From Streptomyces sp. ISL-43 (GTDB lineage Bacteria; Actinomycetota; Actinomycetes; Streptomycetales; Streptomycetaceae): 64,000 nucleotides of DNA. This document shows, one piece after another, positions 1-10,373 of the stretch. Location: the NCBI RefSeq assembly GCF_018614195.1, contig NZ_JAGGOT010000039.1, forward strand, positions 47,318 through 111,317. The letters are read 5' to 3'. Both the position numbers and the translations under genes were made by a program. Every line of letters starts with the position of its first letter. Position 1 is the first letter of the stretch. A model generated the notes under the pieces. That model saw only the letters and a program-made list of their open reading frames with translations, searched no databases and was not told where the DNA came from.

Positions 1-35
1 CCGGCATGTGTACGGCGGGGCGGGCGGGGCGGGTC

Positions 36-1061
36 CTACTTGACCGTGACCCGGGCCGCGATGGGCAGGTGGTCGCTGCCCGTGCGGGGCAGGGTCCAGG
101 AGGCCACGGGGGTGACGCCGCGGACCAGGATCTGGTCGATGCGGGCCATGGGGAACTGCGCGGGCCAGCTGAAGCCGAAGCCGTCGCCGGACGCGCCCTG
201 GGTGGAGCGCAGCTGCGAGGTGACCTCGGACAGGGCCCGGTCGTTGACGGTGCCGTTGAGGTCTCCGAGGAGGACGACCTTGCCCAGCGGTTCGGCGGCG
301 AGCGCGGCGCCGAGGGCGTCGGCGCTGTTGTCGCGCTGGTTGGCGGTGAAGCCGGCGTTGAGTTTGACGCGGACCGAGGGCAGGTGGGCGACGAAGGCGG
401 CGACGTCGCCGTGGGGGGTCTTGACGGTGGCGCGCATGGCCCGGGTCCAGCCCATCTTGATGTCGACGGGCGCGCTGGAGATGAGCGGGTACTTGCTCCA
501 GACGCCGACGGTCCCTTCGACCGAGTGGTACTTGTACGTACCCGCGAGGGCCTTCTCGTAGACGGGGACGGCGCTGCCCTTGAGCTCGGTCAGGGCCAGG
601 ACGTCGGCTCCGGACTTGGCCACGGACGCGGCGGTGCCGGTCGGGTCGGTGTTGTCGGCGTCGACGTTGTGGGTGGCGACGGTGAGGTTGCCGCCGGCGT
701 GGGACTTGTCGGTGACCAGGCCGCCGAAGAGGTTCACCCAGACCGCGGCGGTCAGCAGTATCGCGATCAACGCGGTCGCGGACTTGCGGAAGACCGCGGC
801 GGCGAACAGGACCGGGACGGCCAGGCCCAGCCAGGGCAGGAAGGTCTCGGTGAGGCTGCCGAGGTTGCCGATGTCGTTGGGCAGGGAGGCGTGGAAGATC
901 ATGACGAGCGAGATCAGCGCCGCGAGCGCGGCGAGCACGACCCCGCGGCGCCAGATGCCGCGGTCGCCCCTCAGATCGGCCAGTCGGCGCCGGAGACCGG
1001 ATCGGGAGGGCTCGGGCTCCGAGCCGCCGTTCCCCGTCTCCGTCATGTACGCCTGTGCCAT
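36..1061 (-). CDS. Membrane-anchored endonuclease/exonuclease/phosphatase (EEP) family protein
   Basis: A 341-aa protein. An Arg-rich cytoplasmic N-terminus (about 20-40) precedes three hydrophobic segments near 40-60, 73-92 and 95-115. An extracytoplasmic EEP domain follows from about residue 125. EEP landmarks are THNVDADN (the metal-side Asn), LALTELKG (the metal-binding Glu), LLGDLNGT (the DxN pair) and the terminal GSDHLPI (the catalytic Asp-His). The family cleaves phosphodiester bonds in nucleic acids, phospholipids or inositol phosphates, so the substrate is open. The ATG at 1061 has a GAGGG about 8 nt upstream; a second ATG at 1045 is possible. It is transcribed away from panB and appears monocistronic. 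Confidence 0.87.
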   Translation of the reverse strand: MAQAYMTETGNGGSEPEPSRSGLRRRLADLRGDRGIWRRGVVLAALAALISLVMIFHASLPNDIGNLGSLTETFLPWLGLAVPVLFAAAVFRKSATALIAILLTAAVWVNLFGGLVTDKSHAGGNLTVATHNVDADNTDPTGTAASVAKSGADVLALTELKGSAVPVYEKALAGTYKYHSVEGTVGVWSKYPLISSAPVDIKMGWTRAMRATVKTPHGDVAAFVAHLPSVRVKLNAGFTANQRDNSADALGAALAAEPLGKVVLLGDLNGTVNDRALSEVTSQLRSTQGASGDGFGFSWPAQFPMARIDQILVRGVTPVASWTLPRTGSDHLPIAARVTVK

Positions 1062-1369
1062 GCCACTGCCCTCGCTGCCGTGCTCGCGCTCCGTCCCCGC
1101 CTCTTGACCCTAGGCGATATGCGGAGCGTTCCGTGCCGATTGTGTCGGCCGTACGTCCGGGAGGACGAACGGCCGAGCGGTCGTAGTTCCGCTTGTCACG
1201 AAACGCGCACATTGGGCCGGACGGGGGCGTGCTGGGCCGGGAGTGTGATGAACGGCGGGACGAACGGTCCTCGTGCCACTTCCCGCCCGGGCCGGACGAG
1301 TGCCACCATGGTGGTGAGTCCGGGGACGCTGTAAGGGTGCCTCGAGATGAACACCAAGGAGCAGTTGCA
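1062..1369. other. Intergenic region between the EEP gene and panB
   Basis: A 308-bp divergent spacer that must carry the promoters of both flanking genes. A TTGACC at 1104-1109 has no partner at a normal distance, so I do not call a promoter. The panB reading frame stays open through the right half of this region, but the strong ribosome binding site at 1356-1361 places the start at 1370. Confidence 0.5.
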
Positions 1370-2227
1370 ATGACGCATGCCGTTTCGCCTGCCCGCGAAG
1401 CCTCCCAGACGCTGTACGGAGGCACGGGCACCCGGCGCATCACCGTCCGCGACCTCACCCTCGCCAAGGAACGCGGCGAGAAGTGGCCCATGCTCACCGC
1501 CTACGACGCGATGACCGCGTCCGTCTTCGACGAGGCCGGCATCCCGGTCATGCTCGTCGGCGACTCGATGGGCAACTGTCACCTCGGCTACGAGACCACC
1601 GTCCCGGTGACGATGGAGGAGATGACCCTGCTGTCGGCGGCCGTCGTACGGGGCACCAGCCGGGCCCTGATCATCGGCGACCTGCCCTTCGGCTCGTACC
1701 AGGAAGGCGCCGTGCAGGCGCTGCGCAGTGCGACCCGGCTCGTCAAGGAGGCCGGGGTCGGCGCGGTGAAGCTGGAGGGCGGCGAGCGCTCGCTGGCACA
1801 GACCGAGCTGATCGTGCAGTCCGGCATCCCGGTCATGTCCCACCTGGGTCTGACCCCGCAGTCCGTGAACGCCATGGGCTACCGGGTGCAGGGGCGCGGC
1901 GACGAGGCCGCGCACCAGCTGCTGCGCGACGCGAAGGCGGCGCAGGACGCGGGTGCCTTCGCGGTGGTGCTGGAGCTGGTCCCGGCCGAGCTGGCCGCCG
2001 AGGTCACCCGGTCCCTGCACATTCCGACGGTCGGCATCGGCGCGGGCGCGGAGTGCGACGCGCAGGTGCTGGTGTGGACGGACATGATGGGGCTGACGAG
2101 CGGGAAGCTGCCGCGCTTCGTCAAGCAGTACGCGGACATGCGCCGGACGATGGGCGACGCGGCGAAGGCCTTCGCCGAGGACGTGGTCGGCGGAACGTTC
2201 CCGCAGGCCGAGCACTCGTTCCACTAG
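1370..2227 (+). CDS. panB: 3-methyl-2-oxobutanoate hydroxymethyltransferase
   Basis: PanB transfers a hydroxymethyl group from 5,10-methylene-THF to alpha-ketoisovalerate, the first committed step to pantothenate and CoA, in the cytoplasm. The 285-aa product carries family landmarks: MLTAYDAMTASVFDEAGIP, LVGDSMGNCHLGYETT, IGDLPFGSYQ, AVKLEGG, HLGLTPQSVN and GIGAGAECDAQVLVW. The length fits the family. The start is the ATG preceded by AAGGAG with 8-nt spacing; longer in-frame starts upstream lack such a site. No other pantothenate gene is adjacent. A strong hairpin lies 12 bases downstream. Confidence 0.96.
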   Translation: MTHAVSPAREASQTLYGGTGTRRITVRDLTLAKERGEKWPMLTAYDAMTASVFDEAGIPVMLVGDSMGNCHLGYETTVPVTMEEMTLLSAAVVRGTSRALIIGDLPFGSYQEGAVQALRSATRLVKEAGVGAVKLEGGERSLAQTELIVQSGIPVMSHLGLTPQSVNAMGYRVQGRGDEAAHQLLRDAKAAQDAGAFAVVLELVPAELAAEVTRSLHIPTVGIGAGAECDAQVLVWTDMMGLTSGKLPRFVKQYADMRRTMGDAAKAFAEDVVGGTFPQAEHSFH

Positions 2228-2239
2228 CCGAACCGCCCG

Positions 2240-2277
2240 CCGACGGCCCGCCGATACGACCGTCGGCGGGCCGTCGG
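2240..2277 (+). terminator. Hairpin terminator after panB
   Basis: Perfect 15-bp inverted repeat (CCGACGGCCCGCCGA and its complement) with an 8-nt loop, 12 nt past the panB stop. It lacks a long U-tract, as is usual in Streptomyces. Confidence 0.8.
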
Positions 2278-2332
2278 TTCGCTGTCGGTCGGATGTCGGT
2301 GCTTTGTCAGTGGCGGATGGTCCCATGAGGGC

Positions 2333-3354
<1,022 letters not shown>

Positions 3355-3358
<4 letters not shown>

Positions 3359-4209
3359 GCACCGTAACCACGACGAAGCCCCACGCCCCCGCGACCGCCC
3401 CACGGGGCTCTTCCCAGGGCCCGGTCGGCGAGGGCCGGATCGGCCTGCGGGCCAATCTGCGGCACATCGGCGCCCTGGTGCGCCGCAACGTCCTGCAGAT
3501 CAAGCAGGACCCCGAGTCGATGTTCGACGTCCTGTTCATGCCGATCATCTTCACGCTGCTGTTCGTGTTCGTCTTCGGCGGCGCGATCTCCGGCAAGGGC
3601 AACCAGGCGGACTACGTCAACTACGTGGTGCCCGGCCTGATGGCCATGATGGGCATGAACATCGCCATGGCGGTGGGCACCGGCGTCAACGACGACTTCA
3701 AGAAGGGCGTGATGGACCGCTTCCGGTCCATGCCGATCGCCCGGTCGTCCGTGCTCCTCGCGAAGATCGTGGTCGAGATCGGCCGCATGATGGTCGCGAT
3801 CGGGATCCTGCTGACCGTGGGCTTCATCCTCGGCCTGTCGATCAAGACCTCGGTGCTGGACCTGTTCCTCGCCATCGGCCTGTCGGCGATCTTCGGCGCC
3901 TCGCTGATGTGGATCTTCATCCTGCTCGGTCTGACCATGAAGACCGCGCAGGCCGTCCAGGGCATGGCGATGCTCGTCCTGATGCCGCTGCAGTTCGGCA
4001 GCTCGATCTTCGCCCCGCCGTCCACGATGCCGGGCTGGCTCCAGAGCTTCACCGACTACAACCCGCTGTCCAACCTCGCCGACGCGGCCCGCGGACTGAT
4101 CAACGGCGGTCCGGTCGCCCACTCCGTGTGGATGACCCTCGGCTGGTCGGTGGCGATCACGGCGATCACGATGCCGCTCGCCATCCGCAAGTTCCGCCAG
4201 AAGACCTGA
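3355..4209 (+). CDS. DrrB-type ABC-2 transporter permease
   Basis: A 284-aa integral membrane protein with about six hydrophobic segments (first FDVLFMPIIFTLLFVFVFGG, last in the C-terminal 35 residues) and the ABC-2 pattern in which segments pack between residues 60 and 280. VPGLMAMMGMNIAM and YNPLSNLADAARGLINGG are typical of DrrB proteins. The start ATG overlaps the stop of the upstream ATPase (ATGA), which fixes the start and shows co-translation. It faces the end of the AfsR-like gene, with only 56 bp between stops. Confidence 0.92.
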
Positions 4210-4265
4210 TCCGGGCGGTCCGTTCGGATCGCGTCCCGGACGGGCCGTGAATCAGTGGGACCGGA

Positions 4266-7200
4266 TCAGACGAGGGCGGTGGCCTCCTCCAGGGTGAGGC
4301 CGCCGCCTTCGGCGTACGCCGCCTCGCAGGCGCTGTCGCCGAGCGCGGCCCGGGCCAGGCTCTCGGCCCGCTCCAGGTCCGCGCGCTCGGTGCTGATCGG
4401 GAAGTGGGCGGGAGGCAGCTGGGCGCGATAGGCGCCGATCAGCCGCGCGGCGTCGTACTCCCGCCGCGGGCCGCCGAGTTCGACGTGGGCGACGGCCGCG
4501 GTCAGCAGGTACACGGCCGGGAGCTGCGGGGCGATCATCAGGGCGAGCGGGTCCCGGACGCTCTCCATGGCCTGGCGGACCAGGGCGAGGGCGTCCTCGT
4601 ACTTGCCCTCCTGGTTGTCGAGCCAGGCCATCGTGCCGAGCAGGAACCCGTCGAAGATGGCGTAGGCGCCGAGCGCGAACTCGTCGCGCAGCGACTGGAG
4701 TTCGGCCCTGGCCTCGGGGATGCGGCCGGTGCGGCCGTAGATGCCCGCGAGGAACATCCGGGCGGCGGGCATCGCCTCGTTGCCGAACTGCCGGATGCCG
4801 GGGATCAGGCCGGTGAGGATCTCCTCCGCCTGCTCGATGTCCCCGTCCTCGGTGAGCGTCCCGGCCATCCGCACCTGCAACACCGTGACCTGGGCCTTGG
4901 CGTCGAGCCGCCGCGCGTGTTCGATGGCGGCGCGGAAGTCCTGGGCGGCCAGGGCGTATTCGCCGCGCTTCTCCAGGGACTCGGCGCGGGCGGACAGCGC
5001 TTCGGCGCAGCCCCAGTCGTCGCCGAGCGAGCGGAAGACGGCGAGGCTCTCCTCGGCGTCGCGCGAGGCGTCTCCGGCCCAGTCGGCGCGGTTGGCCAGG
5101 ATGTTGGCGCGCAGCTGGAGGGCGGAGGCGAGCTCCCAGCGGTAGCCGAGCGTCCGGGCTGTCTCGACGGTCTCCTCGACGACGCGCTGGAGCAGTGCGG
5201 GATCACCCGCGATCATGACGGCGTAGATCCACAGGACGCCGGGGGCCCGGCAGGTCTGCGGCAGCCCCGGGCGGTACACGGCGACCATGGAGTCGACCTT
5301 GGCGCGGACCTCGGGGCTGGACCAGTTCTCGCTGGTCTGGTCGCTGGAGGCCAGGCACATCATCTGGACGCCGCGCCAGGCCTCGGTGAGCAGCTCGCCC
5401 CCGTACGGCGGGGGCGTGTCGACGACCCGCTCGTAGACGGGCGGCGCGGGGACGAGGGGCGGGGCGAAGGGGTCGGGGCCCAGGGCCGCGACGGCTCCGG
5501 ACCAGTGGCGGAACTCGGTGCGCAGGTCGTGCATCTGCCAGTACCAGCACAGGGAGTGGACGAGGCAGAGCACCTCGCCTACGTCCTGGGCGGCGATGGA
5601 GCGGCGCAGGGCCGTACGGAGGTTCTCGTACTCGGTGCCGATCCGGTCGGCGGCCGCGCGCTGGCCGTGGCCCCGGAGCTGCGGCTCGATGGTGCGGACG
5701 AGTTCCCGGTAGTGGGTGAGGTGGCGGCGCTCGGTGGCGGCGCGGTCCCCGCCGGCCCGCGTGAGGCGCTCGGCGGCGTACTCGGCGACGGTCTCCAGGA
5801 GCCGGTAGCGCATGCCGTTGCCGTCCGCGCCGGGGGCGGCGACGACGAGGGACTTGTCGACGAGGGAGCCGAGGAGGTCGGCGACGTCCGCGCGGTCGGC
5901 GGCGTCCTCGCCGTCCGCGCAGACGGCCTCGGCGGCGTCGAGGTCGCAGCCGCCGGCGAAGACGGACAGGCGGCGCAGGACGGCCCGTTCGGGCTCGTCG
6001 AGGAGGTCCCAGGACCAGTCGACGACCGCGCGCAGGGTCTGCTGGCGGGGCAGGACGGTACGGCTCCCGCTGGTCAGCAGCCGGAAGCGGTCGTCGAGGC
6101 GGTCGGCGATCTGGCGCGGGGTCAGCAGTCGCAGCCGGGCGGCGGCCAGCTCGATCGCGAGCGGCATCCCGTCCAGACGCCGGCAGATCTCGGCTGCGGC
6201 CGCCGGGTCGTCGTCGACGGTGAACCCGGCCCGGGCGGCGGAGCCGCGATCGCCGAGCAGGCGCAGCGCGACGGGATCGGGCAGCGGCTCCACCGGGCGC
6301 AGCGTCTCGCCGGGCACACCGAGGGGCTCCCGGCTGGTGGCCAGGATCCGCACGCCGGGACAGTGCGTGAGGAGGCGGTCGGCGAGATCGGCGGCGGCCC
6401 CGACGACGTGCTCGCAGTTGTCGAGGATCAGCAGCAGGCGGCGCCGGGCGCAGTGCTCCGCGAGCCGGTCGAGGGCGCTGTCGCCGCCCCGGTCGGTGAG
6501 CACCCGCATCTCCTCGGCGGAGGCGCCGCGCAGCTTGGTCTCACGGGCACCGAGCGCGGCGAGGGCCGCCTCGGCGACGTCCTCGGGGTCGTCCACGGGG
6601 GCCAGCTCGACGAGCCACACCCCGTCGGGCCAGCCGTCCCCGGCATGCGCCTCGGCGGCCTCCTGCGACAGCCGCGTCTTGCCGGCGCCGCCGGGCCCGA
6701 GCAGGGTGACGAGCCGCGCCCGCGCGAGATCGTCCCCGATGACGCGGATGTCGTCCTCCCGCCCGACGAAGGTCGTCAGCCGTGCCCGCAGATTCCCCTG
6801 CCCCGCCGGTACGGGCCCTGCCGCGGCCGCGGCATCGGCGGGCCGGCCGTCGTCGTCGGGGCGGGCATCGGCGGCGGGGCGGGCATCGGCGGCGTCCGGG
6901 CGGGCGGTCGGGGCGGGCGGGGACGGGTTCCGCGTGACGGGGGCAGCCCCGGATGACGGGGGCCGCGAGACGGGGTCGGCCGGGGTCAGGAGCGCCGCGT
7001 GGAGGGCACGGAGGGTGGGGCCCGGGCTGGTGCCCAGGCGGTCGGCCAGGTCGCGGCGGACCTCGTCGTAGGCGGCCAGCGCCTGCGCCGGGCGGCCCGC
7101 GTCGCGCAGGGCGCGGATCCGCAGGGCCTGCAGCGGCTCGTCCAGCGGCAGCCCGGCGCACAGCGCGGACAGCTCCGGCAGGACCCGCTCCGCCTCGCCC

Positions 7201-7685
7201 AGCGCCAGCGCCGCCTCCAGGCGGCCCCGGCGCGCGTCCATCCGTAGCGCCTCCCAGCGGGCGGCCTGCGGCTCCGCGCCGGGCAGGGAGCTCAGCGGCT
7301 CGCCGCGCCACAGGGCGAGGGCCTCGTCGTACAGGTCGGCCGCCCCGGCCGGGGCGGCCGTCGCCGCCGCCCGCGTGAGCCGCTCGAAGCGGTACAGGTC
7401 GATGTCGTCGCGGGCGGCGGCGAGCACGTAGCCGCCCTCCCCCGACCCCACCGCCTCGTGCCCCAGCGCCCGCCGCAGCCGTCCCACCAGCGCCTGGAGC
7501 GCCGCCGGGGCGTCGGCCGGCGGGTCCCCGTCCCAGACTTCCGCGATGAGCGAGGCCGCCGGCACCGCCCGCCCGGGCCGCAGCGCGAGCGCGGTCAGGA
7601 GCGCGCGCAGGCGCGGACCGCCGACGGGGACGGTGCTCCCGTCGTCGCGTATGGCCTGGGTGGTGCCGAGAATCGCGTAGCGCAC
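4266..7685 (-). CDS. AfsR/SARP-family transcriptional regulator with NB-ARC ATPase and TPR-like domains
   Basis: A 1139-aa multidomain regulator. Residues 1-90 form the OmpR-like winged helix of SARPs (start VRYAILGTTQAIRDD, then GPRLRALLTALALRPG). The BTAD domain covers about 91-240. A proline/alanine/aspartate-rich linker runs to about 295. The nucleotide-binding part has Walker A GPGGAGKTRL near 330 and Walker B LLLILDNCEHV near 420, and the C-terminal 400 residues resemble TPR repeats. SARPs activate secondary-metabolite genes; AfsR-type ones integrate kinase signals. The GTG at 7685 is chosen because the SARP domain starts there. The frame stays open for 522 bases further, but that stretch overlaps the divergent protease gene. 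The target is unknown, and no biosynthetic cluster is adjacent. Confidence 0.9.
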   Translation of the reverse strand: MRYAILGTTQAIRDDGSTVPVGGPRLRALLTALALRPGRAVPAASLIAEVWDGDPPADAPAALQALVGRLRRALGHEAVGSGEGGYVLAAARDDIDLYRFERLTRAAATAAPAGAADLYDEALALWRGEPLSSLPGAEPQAARWEALRMDARRGRLEAALALGEAERVLPELSALCAGLPLDEPLQALRIRALRDAGRPAQALAAYDEVRRDLADRLGTSPGPTLRALHAALLTPADPVSRPPSSGAAPVTRNPSPPAPTARPDAADARPAADARPDDDGRPADAAAAAGPVPAGQGNLRARLTTFVGREDDIRVIGDDLARARLVTLLGPGGAGKTRLSQEAAEAHAGDGWPDGVWLVELAPVDDPEDVAEAALAALGARETKLRGASAEEMRVLTDRGGDSALDRLAEHCARRRLLLILDNCEHVVGAAADLADRLLTHCPGVRILATSREPLGVPGETLRPVEPLPDPVALRLLGDRGSAARAGFTVDDDPAAAAEICRRLDGMPLAIELAAARLRLLTPRQIADRLDDRFRLLTSGSRTVLPRQQTLRAVVDWSWDLLDEPERAVLRRLSVFAGGCDLDAAEAVCADGEDAADRADVADLLGSLVDKSLVVAAPGADGNGMRYRLLETVAEYAAERLTRAGGDRAATERRHLTHYRELVRTIEPQLRGHGQRAAADRIGTEYENLRTALRRSIAAQDVGEVLCLVHSLCWYWQMHDLRTEFRHWSGAVAALGPDPFAPPLVPAPPVYERVVDTPPPYGGELLTEAWRGVQMMCLASSDQTSENWSSPEVRAKVDSMVAVYRPGLPQTCRAPGVLWIYAVMIAGDPALLQRVVEETVETARTLGYRWELASALQLRANILANRADWAGDASRDAEESLAVFRSLGDDWGCAEALSARAESLEKRGEYALAAQDFRAAIEHARRLDAKAQVTVLQVRMAGTLTEDGDIEQAEEILTGLIPGIRQFGNEAMPAARMFLAGIYGRTGRIPEARAELQSLRDEFALGAYAIFDGFLLGTMAWLDNQEGKYEDALALVRQAMESVRDPLALMIAPQLPAVYLLTAAVAHVELGGPRREYDAARLIGAYRAQLPPAHFPISTERADLERAESLARAALGDSACEAAYAEGGGLTLEEATALV

Positions 7686-7745
7686 CGGTCCATTGTCCCC
7701 GGCCCCGGCCCCGCTCCGGCCCGTGCCCCGGGATAGGTTCACCGT

Positions 7746-8561
7746 ATGGGTCACCAGGGCAACCGAAGCCACCACCGCGGCGAGCGGCAGATCAGTCCCG
7801 TCTTCATAGGCATCTTCGCCGTCATGGCGGTGACGGGGTGGGCCGTGTGGACGGGGTACTCGACCAGCACCGGGCTGGCCGTCTTCCTCTTCGTCACGGC
7901 GGCGTGGATCGTCTCCCTCTGCCTGCACGAGTACGCGCACGCCCGCACAGCCCTGCACAGCGGCGACCTCAGCGTCGGCGCCAAGGGCTACCTGACGCTC
8001 AATCCCATGGCGTATAGCCACGCAGTGCTGAGTTTCGTCCTTCCTGTGCTCTTCATCATCATCGGGGGCATCGGTCTGCCGGGCGGTGCGGTGTACATCG
8101 AGCGCGGCCGGATCCAAGGGCGCTGGAAGCACAGCCTCATCTCGGCGGCGGGCCCACTCACCAATGTGGCGTTCGCCGTTGTGTGCACGGCGCCGTTCTG
8201 GCTGCACGCCCTGGAGGGAGTCCCGGGCCCGTTCCGCCTCGCGCTCGCGTTCCTGGCACTGCTCCAGGTCACGGCGGCGATCCTGAACTTCCTGCCGGTG
8301 CCGGGGCTGGACGGCTACGGGGTGATCGAGCCCTGGCTGTCGTACGGCATCCGCCGGCAGGTGGAGCCGCTAGCACCGTTCGGCCTGATCGCCGTGTTCG
8401 CGCTGCTGTGGATCCCCGAAGTGAACCGGTTCTTCTTCGACGCGGTCTACGGCCTGCTGGACTCCGTCGGCGTGACCGATCTGGAGGCCCACTGCGGCCG
8501 CGAGCTGTACACCTTCTGGCGCGACGAGGGCGGCTTCTTCTGCGCGACCCCGCTGGGCTGA
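7746..8561 (+). CDS. M50 (site-2-type) family membrane zinc metalloprotease
   Basis: A 271-aa polytopic membrane protein. The zinc motif HExxH is HEYAH at residues 61-65 in the second hydrophobic segment. The second family motif NFLPVPGLDGYG supplies the third metal ligand Asp. The topology and the LISAAGPLTNVAFA segment match small bacterial M50 peptidases, which cut transmembrane substrates inside the membrane. The start ATG is 60 bp from the divergent AfsR-like start. A 5'-truncated, frameshifted copy follows at once downstream. No obvious substrate gene (anti-sigma factor) is nearby. Confidence 0.88.
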   Translation: MGHQGNRSHHRGERQISPVFIGIFAVMAVTGWAVWTGYSTSTGLAVFLFVTAAWIVSLCLHEYAHARTALHSGDLSVGAKGYLTLNPMAYSHAVLSFVLPVLFIIIGGIGLPGGAVYIERGRIQGRWKHSLISAAGPLTNVAFAVVCTAPFWLHALEGVPGPFRLALAFLALLQVTAAILNFLPVPGLDGYGVIEPWLSYGIRRQVEPLAPFGLIAVFALLWIPEVNRFFFDAVYGLLDSVGVTDLEAHCGRELYTFWRDEGGFFCATPLG

Positions 8562-8586
8562 GCAGGCACCAGTGCAGGTCAGACAG

Positions 8587-9163
8587 GGTTACGTGGCTGA
8601 ACTCTAAGCCCGCTCAAGTACACGCACGCGCTGCTCAGCATCGTGCTGCCCGTGCTCTTCGTGATCATGGGCGGCGTGGGCCTCCCCGGCGGCGCGGTGT
8701 ACATCGAGCGCGACCGGATCGAGGGCCGCTGGCGGCACAGCCTGATCTCGGCGGCCGGCCCGCTGACGAACGTCGCCTTCGCGGTCGTCTGCACGGCCCC
8801 GTTCTGGCTGGACGCCCTGGACGGGGTCCCGCCGGCGTTCCGCTTCGCGCTCGCCTTCCTCGCCCTGCTCCAGATCTCGGCGGCGATCTTGAACTTCCTG
8901 CCGGTCCCGGGCCTCGACGGCTACGGCGTCATCGAGCCCTGGCTCTCCCACCGGGCCGCGAGGTGGCGCCGCTGGCGCCGTTCGGCCTGCTGGCCGTCTT
9001 CGCGCTGCTGTGGATCCCGGAGATCAACGCGTACTTCTTCGAGGTGGTGGACGGCCTGCTGTCCACCCTCGGGGTGAGCGATCTGGAAACCTACTGCGGC
9101 CGCGACCTCTACCGCTTCTGGCAGGACACCAGCGGCTTCTGCACGACCCCGACCGGGAATTGA
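8587..9163 (+). pseudogene. Truncated, frameshifted tandem copy of the M50 protease gene
   Basis: From about 8604 the sequence encodes a close copy of the second half of the upstream protease: LSPLKYTHALLSIVLPVLF corresponds to LNPMAYSHAVLSFVLPVLF, and the NFLPVPGLDGYG motif is kept. The N-terminal half with HEYAH is missing and in-frame stops lie just before the homology. Near 8950-8965 the reading shifts: after GVIEPWLS the frame leads into arginine-rich nonsense, while the true continuation (EVAPLAPFGLLAVFALLWIPE to the end) is in another frame. It has no catalytic motif and no start, so it is a dead duplicate, probably from unequal recombination. Confidence 0.85.
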
Positions 9164-9187
9164 GCCCGTCCGGCCCGCCTGTCCCGC

Positions 9188-9370
9188 CTAGCCCGCGTCG
9201 CGCGCCTTCTCGGCCTTCGCCTTGCGCACGTAGAACCAGGCCATGTTCGACGTGATGCCGGCCATCAGCACCCACACGATCCCGAGCAGGCTGCCCTCCA
9301 CGAAGGCGACGACGGCCGCGGCAGCGGCGAGGACGCAGAGGACGATGGCGAACACGGCAAGGCGGGGCAT
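9188..9370 (-). CDS. Small two-segment membrane protein of unknown function
   Basis: A 60-aa protein: MPRLAVFAIVLCVLAAAAAV starts the first hydrophobic segment, a second spans about 28-45 (LLGIVWVLMAGITSNMAWF), and the tail is basic and charged (YVRKAKAEKARDAG). GAGGAG stands 8 nt before the ATG, which fixes this start over longer upstream codons. It lies alone between the protease pseudogene and npdG. I do not recognise a function. Confidence 0.7.
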   Translation of the reverse strand: MPRLAVFAIVLCVLAAAAAVVAFVEGSLLGIVWVLMAGITSNMAWFYVRKAKAEKARDAG

Positions 9371-9488
9371 GTCTGGAGCTCCTCGAAGACACTGAAGCGG
9401 TTCAAGCCCTCCCAGTGTCCCCCATGCCCACCCCACCCCACTCCGGCCCGGCCGTTTTCCGGCTTCTCATGATCTTTCGGCTGAGCGG

Positions 9489-9519
9489 GGCCGCCCGACC
9501 GCCCTCGGAGGGGGCGGCC
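9489..9519 (-). terminator. Probable terminator after npdG
   Basis: Inverted repeat GGCCGCCC / GGGCGGCC with a 15-nt loop, 15 bp past the npdG stop. Moderate strength. Confidence 0.5.
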
Positions 9520-9533
9520 GGGCGGGGTGGGGG

Positions 9534-10250
9534 TCAGACGTCCGTTACGCGCAGGCCCGCGTGGGCCTTGTAACAGCGGTTGGTGGAGATGAGGTTGGCC
9601 ACCAGGGATTCGACCTGGTGGGCGTTGCGCAGGCGGCCGGCGAAGACTCCGCGCATGCCCGGGATGCGGGCGGCCAGGGCCTGGACGATGTCCGTGTCCG
9701 CGCGGGCTTCGCCCAGGACCATCACGTCGGTGTCGATCTCGTCGATCGACGCGTCCTGGAGCAGGACCGCCGAGAGGTGGTGGAAGGCGGCCGTGACGCG
9801 GGAGTCCGGGAGGAGGGCGGCGGCCTGCTGGGCCGCGCTGCCCTCTTCGACCTGGAGCGCGTAGGCGCCCTGCTTGTCGAAGCCGAGCGGGTTGACGCAG
9901 TCCACCACGAGCTTGCCCGCGAGGTCCTCGCGCAGCGATTCCAGGGTCTTGGCGTGGCCCTCCCACGGCACCGCGATGATGACGATGTCGCTGCGGCGCG
10001 CGCATTCGGCGTTGTCCGCGCCCTCCACGCCGAGGCCCAGTTCGTCGGCCGCGGTCTGCGCGCGGTCGGCGGCGCGGGAGCCGATGATCACCTTCTGGCC
10101 GGCCCGGGCGAGCCGGTAGGCGAGGCCCCGGCCCTGGTCGCCGGTGCCGCCGAGGACGCCCACGACGAGGCCGGAGACGTCGGGGAGGTCCCACGGGTCC
10201 TTGGCGGGAGCCTTCGCGGGGGGCTGCTGCGTGCTGTCTGTGGAGGTCAT
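9534..10250 (-). CDS. npdG: F420-dependent NADP reductase (NADPH-dependent F420 reductase)
   Basis: A 238-aa cytoplasmic oxidoreductase that moves hydride between coenzyme F420 and NADP(H), supplying reduced F420 to actinobacterial reductases. The Rossmann signature is VVGVLGGTGDQGRGLAYRLA, with VIIGSRAADRAQTAA binding the NADP phosphate, then DIVIIAVPWEGHAKTL and VDCVNPLGFDKQGAYAL. RVTAAFHHLSAVLL is typical of this family. The ATG at 10250 follows a stretch without a clear Shine-Dalgarno. A Pro/Ala-rich 25-residue extension precedes the fold. It is divergent from an unknown gene. Confidence 0.9.
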   Translation of the reverse strand: MTSTDSTQQPPAKAPAKDPWDLPDVSGLVVGVLGGTGDQGRGLAYRLARAGQKVIIGSRAADRAQTAADELGLGVEGADNAECARRSDIVIIAVPWEGHAKTLESLREDLAGKLVVDCVNPLGFDKQGAYALQVEEGSAAQQAAALLPDSRVTAAFHHLSAVLLQDASIDEIDTDVMVLGEARADTDIVQALAARIPGMRGVFAGRLRNAHQVESLVANLISTNRCYKAHAGLRVTDV

Positions 10251-10373
10251 GGGGGCGAGGGTAACGCCGGGACCGGCAGAGTCGAATGGGCGGTGGGGGT
10301 GAGATGGGCCGGAGAGGAGTGGGGATGGGGGGAACGGCTCCCGTATGTCCCTTCCATGCGGCAGGATGCCGGT

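Noticed and set aside
7686..8207. N-terminal extension of the AfsR-like frame
   Set aside because: It lies antisense to the M50 protease gene, and the SARP domain begins at the GTG at 7685.
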